Shown: positions 35,612 through 44,876, counted from the stretch's first letter. The stretch is 64,000 nt of DNA from Halonotius roseus (GCF_006861655.1 NZ_SESI01000004.1:62001-126000), one strand, 5' to 3'. Translations and numbers: made by a program. Notes: generated by a model not told the origin, from the letters alone.

Positions 35612-36307
35612 CTACGTCGTCACCGGTTCGATCAGCTCTGGATCGTCGTTCGATGGGCTGTTGACGCGCTGGGAAACGCGGAAATACTCCAGTTCGCCGT
35701 CGGGATATGGATCGAGCAGATCACTGAGTTGATCGGGATCGCCGTCGAGCCACCGCTCTTCCTCGTCCGGGGCAAGCACGACCGCCATCCGGTGGTGAAG
35801 CTCCGAAACCAGGTTGTTCGGCTCGGTCGTAATCACGGTAAACGTCTCCAGTGGCTCAGTCTTGTCGTCGGAATCGCCGCCACCGAATGAGTCCAGCCCG
35901 AGTTGCTGGGTCGGCGGCTCCCAGCGTTCCCACAGGCCAGCCATCGCAAACGGACGGTCGTCCTCGAAGGCGACGCGATAGGGCTGTTTCCCGTCGCCGA
36001 GATCGGCCCACTCGTAGAAACCATCGGCCGGCACGAGACAGCGACGCGATTCGTAGGCATCGGCGAAGCTCCGCTTGTCTTGAACTGTTTCGGCGCGGGC
36101 GTTGATCAGGCCCTGTTTCTCGTCAGCCCACGAGGGCGTTAGCCCCCAGGTGAACCGCTGGATTCGGTCAGGATCGTCACTCGTGATGACCGGCAGCTCT
36201 TGGCCGGGCGCGCAGTTGTACCGCGGCTGGAGCGGGTCGGCCGGCTCGGCATCGAACCGGTCGATGAGGGCCTCCTGTGGGGTAAACAGCGTGTAGCGAC
36301 CGCACAT
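35612..36307 (-). CDS. SRAP/HMCES-family DNA-protein crosslink protein
   Basis: The 231-residue protein begins MCGRYTLF, so removal of Met leaves catalytic Cys 2. Asn 69 (INARAET), Glu 99 (DGFYEWAD) and His 171/172 (LHHRMAVVL) complete the active site of SOS-response-associated peptidases (YedK, human HMCES). These form a covalent crosslink to abasic sites in single-stranded DNA and protect them. No other SOS gene adjoins, but the region holds several repair enzymes. Confidence 0.95.
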   Translation of the reverse strand: MCGRYTLFTPQEALIDRFDAEPADPLQPRYNCAPGQELPVITSDDPDRIQRFTWGLTPSWADEKQGLINARAETVQDKRSFADAYESRRCLVPADGFYEWADLGDGKQPYRVAFEDDRPFAMAGLWERWEPPTQQLGLDSFGGGDSDDKTEPLETFTVITTEPNNLVSELHHRMAVVLAPDEEERWLDGDPDQLSDLLDPYPDGELEYFRVSQRVNSPSNDDPELIEPVTT

Positions 36308-36404
36308 ACTCGATGGTCGTGCCCCGGTCGTTTAGTGGTCGCGGTCGGCGGCAGCGACTAACGCCGAGCGAGAGATTTACATCACCGCACTGCCGCCTTC
36401 GACT

Positions 36405-37163
36405 GTGCGCATCGAGAACAGCTTCATCCCCGTCAGCGGCGTCGGCGAGACGACCGAGCGGAAGCTATGGGCCAGCGGCGCGACCGACTGGGACTGCTTC
36501 GATCCCTCGCTGGTCGGCCCGAAAACCGCCGACAACATCGAGTCGTTCATCGACACCGCCCGCGACCACCTCGCGGCTGACGATCCGACGTTTTTCGACC
36601 AAGTCTTCCCGAGCAGCGAGCGATGGCGACTCTACGAGAACTTTCGAACTAACGCCTGTTTCTTCGATATCGAGACGACCGGGCTGGACGAACACCGCGA
36701 CGTAGTCACGACGGTCAGCTACCACCAAGCCGGCGAGACGACCACGCTCGTCCGCGGCGACGACCTGACCGCTGACCGGTTGCAGGCGATGGTTGCGGAC
36801 GCCAGCCTGCTGGTTAGTTTCAACGGGATTCGCTTCGACCAGCCGTTCCTTGAGACCTCCTTCGGCCTCGATATCGACACGCCGCATCTCGATCTGATGT
36901 ACCCCTGCAAAACGGTCGGGCTCGACGGCGGCCTCAAAACGGTCGAGCAGGACATCGGTATCGAGCGCGACCGCCCCGATATCTCGGGCCGCGATGCCGT
37001 CCGGCTTTGGCATCAACACGAAGCCGGCGAGGATGGCGCGTTGGAGACGCTGATCTCCTACAACCGCGAGGACGCGGTCAACCTCAAAACGCTGGCCGAC
37101 GAGGTGACGACGACGCTCCACGAGCAGATCTTCGAACAGGCGCGACAGCAGTCAGCCGAGTAG
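36405..37163 (+). CDS. RNase H-fold exonuclease-like protein (YprB type)
   Basis: The 252-residue protein has FFDIETTGLDEHRD (catalytic Asp 88 and Glu 90), a later FNGIRFDQPF motif and SYNREDAVNL with the final acidic residues of a DEDD exonuclease. The first 40 residues contain VSGVGETTERKLWASG, a helix-hairpin-helix-like segment for DNA binding. The pattern matches the YprB-like ribonuclease H domain group. The start is GTG at 36405; the gene is divergent from the SRAP gene and converges with the bactofilin-like gene five bases apart. Confidence 0.85.
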   Translation: MRIENSFIPVSGVGETTERKLWASGATDWDCFDPSLVGPKTADNIESFIDTARDHLAADDPTFFDQVFPSSERWRLYENFRTNACFFDIETTGLDEHRDVVTTVSYHQAGETTTLVRGDDLTADRLQAMVADASLLVSFNGIRFDQPFLETSFGLDIDTPHLDLMYPCKTVGLDGGLKTVEQDIGIERDRPDISGRDAVRLWHQHEAGEDGALETLISYNREDAVNLKTLADEVTTTLHEQIFEQARQQSAE

Positions 37164-37168
37164 CGCGG

Positions 37169-38590
37169 TTAGGAATCCGACGCAGAATCAGGGTCGCCAC
37201 GGTCGCCGTCGCTTTCGAGTGCGATATCGTCGCTTTCGGCGTCAGTGATGATGACCGCGCCGTCGTCAGTGTCGTCAGCATCGGCTGCCGCCGTGTCAGC
37301 GTCGTCGCTGTCAGCATCGTCAGCGGCAGCCTCGGATTCGGGCGTATCGTCGGCAGCGTCGCCGTTGCCAGCGAGGTAGTGGCTGCCGACCGTTTTCGCC
37401 GTCTCGCTGTCCGGCTCGGATCGCTGATCGTCAGTGTCAGCGTCCGGCTCGGCATCCGACTCGCTGTCGACATCGTCACCGACAGTGTAGGCGGCACCGA
37501 CCGGATCACTGGCGTTCGCAGTGGGCTGCTCGTCCGCGCCGTCAGCGTCGGCGGTAGCGGTAGCGTCGGTGTCAGCGGCCGAATCCGCCTCGGCTGCGTC
37601 GTTGCCGGCCGTGTACGCCATCTTCGGCCCCGAATCCGTGCCGTCCGCGTCAGCAGTCTCCGGTTCCACAGTGTCCGCGTCCGCTGAAGCACTGTCGTCA
37701 ACAACGTCGCTCTCGGCGGCCGTATCCGCGTCGGCGTCGTCCTCCTCGTCGTCAGTTCGGCGGATCAACTTCATTTCGCCGCGGGCCCGGAGCGTGCCAT
37801 CGACTTCCGCGCCCTCGTTGACAACGAGATCATCGCAGGCGACATCGCCGCGGACGTGGGCTCCGCGAGCGAGGGTGATCGTCCCGCCGCGGGTCGTCAC
37901 GTCGCCGATGATGACCGTTCCCGCGCCGACTTCGATGTCGTCGCGGGCTCGTAGGCTGCCGAAGACGGTCGTTCCCTCGCCGAGAGTGATCGACTCGGCG
38001 CGGATGTTGCCGTGGATGCGGCAGTTATCGCCGATCCGTGCCGGTGTCGAAACGCGCCACGCGTCGTCGGAGATTTCGGCTCCGCGCGGAACGACAAGCG
38101 GCGACCGGTCTTCGATCCCTTCGCCGGCCAGCGCGGAGGCGAACTCGTCGGCTTTGTCGGTGTCGCCGCGGCGGAGGAACTGCGAGAGAACGATGAAGTA
38201 GAAGACGAGGACGGGCACCGGATTCCGGGTGACGATCCAGCCGTTGGCCTCGAAGCCCTCCTCGATAGTCACGTCGTCGCCGATGTCGAGATCGCCGGAA
38301 ACGAGGAGCTGGCCGTTGATCTCGACGCGCTCGCCGATGTAGGCGTCCTCGCCGGCCAAGACGCTGCCGTCGGTTGTACACCACATGTCGAGGCGGCAGT
38401 CGCCGTCGGCCTCGATCTGCCGGCCGAACTCGACGCGTTCGCCCGCCGCGATCGTGCGGCCCCGCAGCCCGAAATCGACCGTGCTGTTGCTGCCGATGAG
38501 GATGTCGCCGTCGGTGACGACATCGTGCTCCTCGACGGTCGTGCCGTCGGGAATCTGCAGCTCATCAATCGGGTTCTGCGGGGGGTTCAC
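37169..38590 (-). CDS. Bactofilin-like (polymer-forming cytoskeletal) beta-helix protein
   Basis: The 473-residue protein has repeated short strands (TVEEHDVVTDGDILIGSNST; later RIGDNCRIHGNIRAESITLG) in two blocks, residues 15-120 and 165-275, that build a beta-helix like bactofilins. Between them lies a hydrophobic stretch, PVPVLVFYFIVLSQFL (about 124-139), which may be a membrane anchor. Residues 279-473 are a very acidic, repetitive Asp/Ala/Ser tail. The GTG at 38590 is chosen because a TATA-like ttaat (about 38613-38620) lies about 25 bases upstream; the frame is open a little further. Confidence 0.75.
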   Translation of the reverse strand: MNPPQNPIDELQIPDGTTVEEHDVVTDGDILIGSNSTVDFGLRGRTIAAGERVEFGRQIEADGDCRLDMWCTTDGSVLAGEDAYIGERVEINGQLLVSGDLDIGDDVTIEEGFEANGWIVTRNPVPVLVFYFIVLSQFLRRGDTDKADEFASALAGEGIEDRSPLVVPRGAEISDDAWRVSTPARIGDNCRIHGNIRAESITLGEGTTVFGSLRARDDIEVGAGTVIIGDVTTRGGTITLARGAHVRGDVACDDLVVNEGAEVDGTLRARGEMKLIRRTDDEEDDADADTAAESDVVDDSASADADTVEPETADADGTDSGPKMAYTAGNDAAEADSAADTDATATADADGADEQPTANASDPVGAAYTVGDDVDSESDAEPDADTDDQRSEPDSETAKTVGSHYLAGNGDAADDTPESEAAADDADSDDADTAAADADDTDDGAVIITDAESDDIALESDGDRGDPDSASDS

Positions 38591-38716
38591 AGCCCGATCC
38601 AACACACCGTGGCTATTAAACCGTCCGCAAGACGGATGGCTGACAGATCGAGACACGGCCGGAGTGGTGCCGACAGCCTCGTGTTTTTTTTACTGCTCGG
38701 GAGCAAGGATCCGTAT

Positions 38717-38917
38717 ATGACCGCGCTTTCCTTCGACGAAACCGGCGTCGACGTTGTCTACAACGGCACCGAGTTCCGCCTCGAAAAGGATCTCATCGAG
38801 GACGCGATCCAGAAGTCCTACCCGGATGTCACAGACCACGAGGTGCTCCAGATCGTCGAGGAGACACCCGAACTCTCGGGGGAGCCGCGGCGGATCGCCG
38901 ACATCATCGACAGCTGA
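38717..38917 (+). CDS. DUF5800-like small haloarchaeal protein
   Basis: This 66-residue protein (FDETGVDVVYNGTEFRLEKD, then DHEVLQIVEETPELSGEPRR) matches the small conserved haloarchaeal DUF5800 type as I recall it. It is rich in short strands and acidic helix, with no signal or membrane segment. The function is unknown. It precedes ychF by 66 bases on the same strand. Confidence 0.75.
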   Translation: MTALSFDETGVDVVYNGTEFRLEKDLIEDAIQKSYPDVTDHEVLQIVEETPELSGEPRRIADIIDS

Positions 38918-38983
38918 GCCGCGATGTCGACAGCGGCGTCGCAAGACCGAAAGACAGTTTCCAGCCCTCGATGAACGAGTGGT

Positions 38984-40165
38984 ATGCTCTCTCTCGCGCT
39001 CGCGGGGAAACCTAACGCGGGCAAATCGACGTTCTACACGGCGGCGACACGCGCCGATGTCGATGTCGCCAACTACCCCTTTACGACGATTGACGCCAAT
39101 CGCGGGGTTGCCACGGTGCGTACCGACTGCCCGTGTCTCGAACTTGAGGAGCGATGCGGCACCGATCGCTGCCACGACGGCGTTCGCTACGTCCCGATCG
39201 AACTCTACGACGTGGCTGGCCTCGTCCCCGGTGCCCACGAGGGCCGCGGCCTCGGCAATCAGTTCCTCGATGAGTTGACGAACGCGGATGCGATCCTCAA
39301 CGTCCTCGATGCCTCCGGCAGCACCGACGAAGAGGGTGAACCCGTCGAACCCGGCAGCCACGATCCGGTCGAAGATGTGGAATTTATCGAAGCAGAGATG
39401 AACCAGTGGTTGACGGGCATCATCGACCGCAACTGGGAGTCGGTCGAGCGCAAATCCCGCTCACCAGATTTCGATATCAACGACGCGCTGACCGAGCTGC
39501 TGACCGGGTTTGGCGCGACAACCGCCGACGTGGCGAGCTGCCTGCGAGACATCGAATACCCCGACGACCCGATCCAGTGGGAGGATGCCGACAAGGAAGC
39601 TCTCGCCGCGGCGGTTCGCGCCCAGACGAAGCCGATCATCCTTGTCGCCAACAAGGTCGATATCGCCGACGACGAGACCCTCGCCCGGCTGCAGGAGGCC
39701 GCCGAGATCGTCATCCCCGCGACGGCCGACGGCGAACTCGCGCTTCGCCGGGCGGTCGAGGCCGGCGTCGTCGACTACGATCCCGGCGACGATGACTTCG
39801 AGATCGTCGGTGACATCAGCGACGAGCAGGCCGCCGGCCTCGAACAGATCCGCGAGGTGATGGCCGAACACGGCGGCACCGGCGTCCAGACCGCGCTCAA
39901 CGCAGCCGTCTTCGACCTGCTCGATCACATCACCGCCTTCCCCGTGGAAAACGAGACGAAGTGGGTCGACGGGCAGGGTAACGTCCTTCCCGACGCCTTC
40001 CTCCTGCCGGAGGGGTCGACACCGACCGATCTCGCGGCCAAGATCCACTCCGACATCGCAGAAGGGTATCTCCACGCTGTCAACGGGAAAACGAACCGCC
40101 GGATCTCCGATAGCTACGAACTCGAAGACGGCGACGTGATCAAGATCGTCAGCACGGCGAGCTAA
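38984..40165 (+). CDS. ychF: YchF/OLA1-family translation-associated ATPase
   Basis: The 393-residue OBG-family protein has the P-loop AGKPNAGKST, a switch segment TTIDANRGVA, DVAGLVPGAHEGRGLGN and, in place of the guanine-specificity motif, ANKVD. A C-terminal TGS domain includes DLAAKIHSDIAEGYLHA. YchF proteins bind ATP or GTP and associate with ribosomes under stress. The archaeal version carries an extra Cys cluster near residue 45-65 (CPCLELEERCGTDRC), which may bind metal. Confidence 0.93.
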   Translation: MLSLALAGKPNAGKSTFYTAATRADVDVANYPFTTIDANRGVATVRTDCPCLELEERCGTDRCHDGVRYVPIELYDVAGLVPGAHEGRGLGNQFLDELTNADAILNVLDASGSTDEEGEPVEPGSHDPVEDVEFIEAEMNQWLTGIIDRNWESVERKSRSPDFDINDALTELLTGFGATTADVASCLRDIEYPDDPIQWEDADKEALAAAVRAQTKPIILVANKVDIADDETLARLQEAAEIVIPATADGELALRRAVEAGVVDYDPGDDDFEIVGDISDEQAAGLEQIREVMAEHGGTGVQTALNAAVFDLLDHITAFPVENETKWVDGQGNVLPDAFLLPEGSTPTDLAAKIHSDIAEGYLHAVNGKTNRRISDSYELEDGDVIKIVSTAS

Positions 40166-40192
40166 GATCGCTGAGTGGTGGCAGGTTCCGCC

Positions 40193-40543
40193 TTACAGCT
40201 GGTGGTCGGCGTATATCTCGTCCATCTTTGCGGCCATCACGAAATCGGCTTTGCGGAGGCCATCGATCTCGTGGGTGAAGAGCTCGACGCCGACCTCACC
40301 CCACGTGAGACTGAGATCCGGGTGGTGCCACTCCTCCTCGGCGAGTTCGCCGACGGCGTAGGTGAACTCCAAAGCATCCCGGAAATCATCGAACTCGTAG
40401 GTCGCCTCCAGATGGTGGCCATCGATGACATCCCAGACGCCGCTGTCGAGCTCTTTGAGATACTCCTGACACTCGTCGTCGTCGAACGGCTCTTGATCGT
40501 CGCTACTTTCCTCAACTGGTTCGGCCGCTAAGTCTGAGACCAT
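40193..40543 (-). CDS. Pterin-4a-carbinolamine dehydratase
   Basis: The 116-residue protein (start at 40543) has the PCD active-site pattern [20 protein letters not shown] and [20 protein letters not shown]. It dehydrates 4a-hydroxytetrahydrobiopterin, recycling pterin cofactor, and may double as a partner protein. An acidic N-terminal stretch ([20 protein letters not shown]) is a haloarchaeal addition. The gap to the convergent ychF is 27 bases. Confidence 0.92.
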   Translation of the reverse strand: MVSDLAAEPVEESSDDQEPFDDDECQEYLKELDSGVWDVIDGHHLEATYEFDDFRDALEFTYAVGELAEEEWHHPDLSLTWGEVGVELFTHEIDGLRKADFVMAAKMDEIYADHQL

Positions 40544-40634
40544 ACCCCGTGCAACGCGCCCCACAGGTTTGTATCTTGACGCCCGGGCGAGAATACGTGC
40601 GACCACGTCTCGGCACGACGACTCGCTGGTGTGA

Positions 40635-40928
40635 TCAAAAGCCGTATCGTTTGTGTGCCTCGTCGATCGGAATGATCTCCAGAACGCGCACCTCTTTGTC
40701 CGCCTCAAGTACGGTGTAGATCGCAGTGTAGGTGCGTGAGATGTGTAGCCGAAATCGATCGCGGCGGCCATCGATCGGCAGCTTCTCTTTGTCGCCACGA
40801 CCGCGGCCAGGATACGGGTTGTCCCCGAGATACCCAAGTTTCTCCTTGCAGATTCGTTCGGTTTTCTCATCGGCGACATCGAGAAACTCATCCGCATCCT
40901 CACCGAGTAAGATGTCGTACTCAGCCAT
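40635..40928 (-). CDS. RelE/ParE-family toxin
   Basis: The 97-residue protein ([20 protein letters not shown] ... [22 protein letters not shown]) has the RelE/ParE fold pattern, with basic residues in the RFRLHIS and YTAIYTV strands typical of mRNA-cleaving RelE. Its ATG overlaps the antitoxin gene by eight bases, so the pair is coupled. Confidence 0.85.
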   Translation of the reverse strand: MAEYDILLGEDADEFLDVADEKTERICKEKLGYLGDNPYPGRGRGDKEKLPIDGRRDRFRLHISRTYTAIYTVLEADKEVRVLEIIPIDEAHKRYGF

Positions 40929-41115
40929 CCGAGAGTTCGGTTAGCTCCGCTCGATCTTGGTCTTCGAGCGCTTGAAACCGCTGTTCTAGCTCTTGGCGGC
41001 GACGGTGCTGTGCAAGATCCTGTAACAGCTCATCGTAGGTCTCACCGGGCTCTTTCAGCTCGTGAAGCTCCTTTCGTGTTTCCTCGGTCACCGGGATTCG
41101 TTTGTCTGCCGACAT
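40921..41115 (-). CDS. Ribbon-helix-helix-type antitoxin
   Basis: The 64-residue protein begins with [20 protein letters not shown], a ribbon-helix-helix start like VapB-type antitoxins, then an acidic helix ([19 protein letters not shown]) that would bind the RelE-like partner. A TATA-like tgttaaga (minus strand, about 41142-41150) lies 27-35 bases upstream of the ATG, suggesting a leaderless operon. Confidence 0.8.
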   Translation of the reverse strand: MSADKRIPVTEETRKELHELKEPGETYDELLQDLAQHRRRQELEQRFQALEDQDRAELTELSDG

Positions 41116-41201
41116 GGCCTACACGAACGTATCGGACTGACAGTCTTAACAGTTTGCTCGGATACTGAATGTAGCACCCAACTGCCGTGTTGCCTGCGAA
41201 G

Positions 41202-42332
41202 CTATGTACCGGATCGAACCGCGGCTGCCGCCTCGCCCATGATCTCGATCGCCTCTCTCAAAGCATCCTCGTCGGTCGCATACGAGATCCGTGCCAGTCC
41301 CGCCCCCTGCTCGCCGAAGGCGTCGCCGGGAACGACGATCACACCCCGATCAATACACTCTTCGACAAAGCCCTCCGGAACCCGTGGCATGGCGTAGAAC
41401 GCGCCGTGGGGGGTCGGACACTCGATGTCGTGGTCGGCCAGCCCATTAAGCAGGATATCCCGCCGCCGCCGGAAGGAGTCGGTCATCTCGGTCACCACGT
41501 CCTGCGGCCCGTCCAGGGCGGCCTCGGCGGCGAACTGGGCGGGCGCGCTCGCACAGGCCTGGGTGTACTGATGGACGCGCAACATGCGCTCGATCCGGTC
41601 GCTGCTGGCGGTCACCCAGCCGAGTCGCCACCCCGTCATCGAAAACAGCTTCGAGGCGGAGTTGACGACGACGACGTTGTCGCCGTCGGCGTACTCCAGC
41701 GGCGAGTGGTGTTCGCCCTCGAAAACGGTGTACTCATAGACCTCATCCGACACGCAGACCACGTCGTGTTCGTCGGCGATCCGGGCGAACTCGCGGATGT
41801 CGGCTTCGTCGGCGACCGCGCCGGTCGGGTTTGCGGGTGAGTTGATGACGAACGCCGCGGTGTCGTCGGTGATGGCGTCCTCGACGGCCGCGGGATCGAG
41901 CGTGAGGTCGTCGCGCAAGCCGACCGGAACAGGGTCGCCACCGACCAGCTTCGTCAGCGCGTCGTAGGAGACGAATCCGGGGTCGGGGATGATGACCTCC
42001 TCGCCGGCGTCAACGTGGGCAGCGAGTGCGAGATGGAGGGCTTCGCTGCCACCGGAGGTGGCGATCACGTCATCGGGGTCGATATCGAGACCCTGATCGC
42101 GCTCGTATTTCGCGGTAATCGCCTCTCGGAGTTCGATGCGACCCTTGTTTTCGGTGTAGCCGTCGGCCTCGCCGGCCTTGATGGCGTCGACGGCGGCCTG
42201 ACGGGCGTGTTCCGGCGTCGGGAAATCCGGCTGGCCCAACCCGAGGTTGATGGCGTCGTCGCCGGCGGCCTCAAACACATCCCGAATCCCACTGATCGAA
42301 ATCCGTTCCACACGGTCGGCAAATCGGCTCAT
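41202..42332 (-). CDS. Class I aminotransferase (AspC-like)
   Basis: The 376-residue PLP enzyme has GLGQPDFPTPEHAR, TSGGSEALHLAL, NPTGAVADEADI and SASKLFSMTGWRLGW with the PLP Lys at about 228. It transfers amino groups, most likely from aspartate or an aromatic amino acid to 2-oxoglutarate. The ATG at 42332 fits family alignments; the open frame continues upstream across the promoter. It is divergent from a membrane-protein gene. Confidence 0.94.
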   Translation of the reverse strand: MSRFADRVERISISGIRDVFEAAGDDAINLGLGQPDFPTPEHARQAAVDAIKAGEADGYTENKGRIELREAITAKYERDQGLDIDPDDVIATSGGSEALHLALAAHVDAGEEVIIPDPGFVSYDALTKLVGGDPVPVGLRDDLTLDPAAVEDAITDDTAAFVINSPANPTGAVADEADIREFARIADEHDVVCVSDEVYEYTVFEGEHHSPLEYADGDNVVVVNSASKLFSMTGWRLGWVTASSDRIERMLRVHQYTQACASAPAQFAAEAALDGPQDVVTEMTDSFRRRRDILLNGLADHDIECPTPHGAFYAMPRVPEGFVEECIDRGVIVVPGDAFGEQGAGLARISYATDEDALREAIEIMGEAAAAVRSGT

Positions 42333-42421
42333 ACCCACATACGAGGCGACCGCGCCCATAGCCTTTCGCACTCGGCGGCAGTGATCGAAACGCTCAGGGG
42401 TCGCTCGGTCGTAGATGGGGT

Positions 42422-42913
42422 ATGGAACGTTCCGGACTTCGGTATACTGCCGGCGCGCTCGCGCTTGCGGTTGCGGCGATCCACGTCTATTGGGGGTTCC
42501 CACGGCTGGTGTTGTATCTCCAGGTCGGCCGCGCCCCCGACCCTCGCCCGTTTCTTTTCGTTGGCTCGGCGGTGTTGATCTTTCTCGGTATCGCTCGTGT
42601 ACTCGACGGGCGCAACGAGCGGGCGATCTATCTGGCCGGCATCGCGCTGATGGCGACCTACATCGTCGGCTACGGGCTGTGGCACACCGGGCTCGAACAC
42701 GGCGGCTTCTGGCCGTGGGGCCCCGAGCCGATCAGCCACAGCGAGCCGGCATGGCAGGTGCTCATCGATCACATGCGGGCAGATCAACTCGGCGTTGTGT
42801 CAAAACTGCTTGAGGCGACGCTTGCGGGTGTATTGACCGTGCTCTATCGCCGCGATCACCCCAACGCCGACACAGACGACACCGCCGTTCCGGCGATCGT
42901 CCGCGGGGAGTAA
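42422..42913 (+). CDS. Membrane protein with four hydrophobic helices
   Basis: This 163-residue protein has helices near 8-27, 45-62, 70-90 and 125-142, with GYGLWHTGLEHGGFWPWGPE in a loop. DUF3995-type membrane proteins have a similar layout, but that is only a suggestion. The function is unknown. It lies 30 bases upstream of a small membrane gene. Confidence 0.7.
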   Translation: MERSGLRYTAGALALAVAAIHVYWGFPRLVLYLQVGRAPDPRPFLFVGSAVLIFLGIARVLDGRNERAIYLAGIALMATYIVGYGLWHTGLEHGGFWPWGPEPISHSEPAWQVLIDHMRADQLGVVSKLLEATLAGVLTVLYRRDHPNADTDDTAVPAIVRGE

Positions 42914-42943
42914 CGTTTTATCGCCGGTGTCCGTGGGCTCGAT

Positions 42944-43165
42944 GTGAGCCGACTTCGGGCGATCATCGACCGCCTCTACGCGCTGGAGACGAAGCTGCTG
43001 GAAGATCTTGCGGTCTCAACGATCCTGTTTGCCGGGATCTCGCTTTTGTGGGCACAGGCTCCTGACGCGTGGCCACAGCTCATCTACTATCTCGCGCTTG
43101 CGATCGCGCTGTTTGGCTACTTCACATTTGTGAGCCCGCCGGAAAACGTCGATCGCGGCGCGTAG
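42944..43165 (+). CDS. Small membrane protein
   Basis: This 73-residue protein starts with GTG (gtgagccgactt) and has two hydrophobic segments (VSTILFAGISLLWA and LIYYLALAIALFGYFTFV) around a short polar loop. A TATA-like gttttatc about 27 bases upstream supports a leaderless start. I do not recognise the family. Confidence 0.6.
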   Translation: MSRLRAIIDRLYALETKLLEDLAVSTILFAGISLLWAQAPDAWPQLIYYLALAIALFGYFTFVSPPENVDRGA

Positions 43166-43195
43166 CTCTCGTTGTAGAACGTCCGCGACGACGCG

Positions 43196-43831
43196 TTAGC
43201 AGACCGGTTTGGGGTTGACGCCCATCGCTTCCAGGGACTCGGTGTATTCGTCGTAGGCGGCCTGAATCGCCTTGCGTGCGGCCGCCTCGGCGCGCTCGCG
43301 GTCGTCGTCGTCGGCACAGACCGCCGCAACGAGGTCGGCCGCCGCGTCGATCTGTTCGGCAACGTCGCTGCCGAGCCCCCGGAAGAGGCTCGCTGTCTGG
43401 GGGTCGGCCTCGCCCGTGAAGTAGCCGGTGTACTGCTCCTTTGATTTCTTGGCGACGAGACAGCGACCGACGAGGCCGCCAACCCGCTCGACCGTGTTGT
43501 CGAACGAGCGGAGCACCGACTGAATCGCTGGCACGTCGTTGTCGGCGGCCCGCGGCGCGTCGTCGATCTCGGCGGCGACGGTCTCATAGTGGTCGGCTTC
43601 CTCGTCGGCGACACGGGCGAACAGTTCGGCCGCCTCGGCGTTTTCCTCGTCGTCGGCCCACGCTTGGAAGGTCTCGCTAGCGGCGTCCTCGGCGATCGCT
43701 GCGGCTCGCAGGACGTGCTCGGGATCGAGGTCGCCGTCGGTTTCGGCGTACAGTGCTTTCGATGAGCCGAGCCGCGAGAGCGCGGTCTGGTTGGCCTCGC
43801 TGACGGCATCGACGAACTCGCTGGCTGTCAT
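43196..43831 (-). CDS. Ferritin/rubrerythrin-like four-helix protein
   Basis: The 211-residue protein has a helical pattern with DAASETFQAWADDEENAEAA and RVADEEADHYETVAAE, giving an ExxH-like motif (EADHYE) plus other Glu residues of the ferritin-like superfamily di-iron site. The rubrerythrin Cys zinc site is not evident; only single Cys residues occur. It may detoxify peroxide or store metal. The family call is moderate. Confidence 0.7.
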   Translation of the reverse strand: MTASEFVDAVSEANQTALSRLGSSKALYAETDGDLDPEHVLRAAAIAEDAASETFQAWADDEENAEAAELFARVADEEADHYETVAAEIDDAPRAADNDVPAIQSVLRSFDNTVERVGGLVGRCLVAKKSKEQYTGYFTGEADPQTASLFRGLGSDVAEQIDAAADLVAAVCADDDDRERAEAAARKAIQAAYDEYTESLEAMGVNPKPVC

Positions 43832-43976
43832 ACCAACCCGTAGGCAACGAGGGGTCTTGAGTCCTGCCGGTTCGACTGCGTCGCTACAGTTGTCGTCGTT
43901 CTTGCATCACGCAAAAAATATCGGAGTTCGAGAGTCAGTGCGCGGTCGTCGCTGCCAATTCGTTAGCTGCGCTGCT

Positions 43977-44843
43977 TTAGTCGTCAGCCTCGCCCGTTTC
44001 GATGGGCGCGCCAACGAGGTTCCCCCACTCGGTCCACGAGCCATCGTAGTTGATGGTGTCGTCGTAGCCGAGGAGTTCGTGGAGCGCGAACCAGGCGACC
44101 GACGAGCGCTCGCCGATCCGGCAGTAGGCGACGGTCGTCGAGTCGCCGTCGATGCCTTTCTCGGCGTAGAGCTCTCGGATCTCGTCAGCACTCTTGAATC
44201 TGCCATCGTCGTTGGTAACTGCTGCCCACGAGATGTTCTGGGCTCCGGGGATGTGGCCGCCGCGCTGGGCGGTCTCCTGGAGGCCGGTCGGCGCGAGGAT
44301 CTCGCCGCTGAACTCCTCGGGCGAGCGAACGTCGACGAGCGGCAGACCGCGGTCGATGGCGTTCTCGACATCGTCGCGGTAGGCACGGATGGACTCCCGC
44401 GGGCCGGAGGCGGTGTAGGTCTGCTCGCTGAACGAGGGCACCTCGTCGGTCGTCGGGTAGTCGTTCTCGATCCAATACTCGCGGCCGCCGTCGAGGAGCT
44501 TCACATCGTCGTGACCGTAGTATTTGAACTGCCAGTAGGTGTAGGCCGCAAACCAGTTGGCGTTGTCACCGTAGAGCACCACGGTGGAGTCCTCGGTGAT
44601 ACCGGCTTCACCGAGCAGAGCCTCGAAATCCTCCTTCGTGAGGATGTCGCGGGTGGTCTGATCCTGCAGATCCTCTTCCCAGTTGAAGCCGATGGCACCG
44701 GGGGCGTGGCTCTCCTCGTAGGCCTCGGTGTCAACGTCGACTTCGACAAGTCGGTGGTCGGGATCGTCGCTCTGGAAGGCGTCGAGATTGTCCTCGACCC
44801 AGTCGGCCGTGACAAGCACGTCTTTCGCGTAGTCTGATGACAT
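43977..44843 (-). CDS. Thiosulfate sulfurtransferase (rhodanese), two-domain
   Basis: The 288-residue protein has two rhodanese domains. The second carries catalytic Cys 241 in AYCRIGERSSV, while the first has an inactive DNANWFAAY loop. It transfers sulfane sulfur from thiosulfate or 3-mercaptopyruvate. A TATA box at about 44869-44876 lies 26-33 bases before the ATG. The gene is divergent from a second rhodanese gene 261 bases away. Confidence 0.94.
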   Translation of the reverse strand: MSSDYAKDVLVTADWVEDNLDAFQSDDPDHRLVEVDVDTEAYEESHAPGAIGFNWEEDLQDQTTRDILTKEDFEALLGEAGITEDSTVVLYGDNANWFAAYTYWQFKYYGHDDVKLLDGGREYWIENDYPTTDEVPSFSEQTYTASGPRESIRAYRDDVENAIDRGLPLVDVRSPEEFSGEILAPTGLQETAQRGGHIPGAQNISWAAVTNDDGRFKSADEIRELYAEKGIDGDSTTVAYCRIGERSSVAWFALHELLGYDDTINYDGSWTEWGNLVGAPIETGEADD

Positions 44844-44868
44844 ACACGACCCTGTACTACCCCTACCC

Positions 44869-44876
44869 GTATAATC
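44869..44876 (-). promoter_or_regulatory. TATA box of the rhodanese gene
   Basis: The minus strand reads gattatac, 26-33 bases before the ATG at 44843, which predicts a leaderless transcript. Confidence 0.5.

Noticed and set aside
37007-37687. 226-codon Val/Ser-rich plus-strand ORF
   Set aside because: It is the complement of the acidic tail of the bactofilin-like gene and has no independent support.
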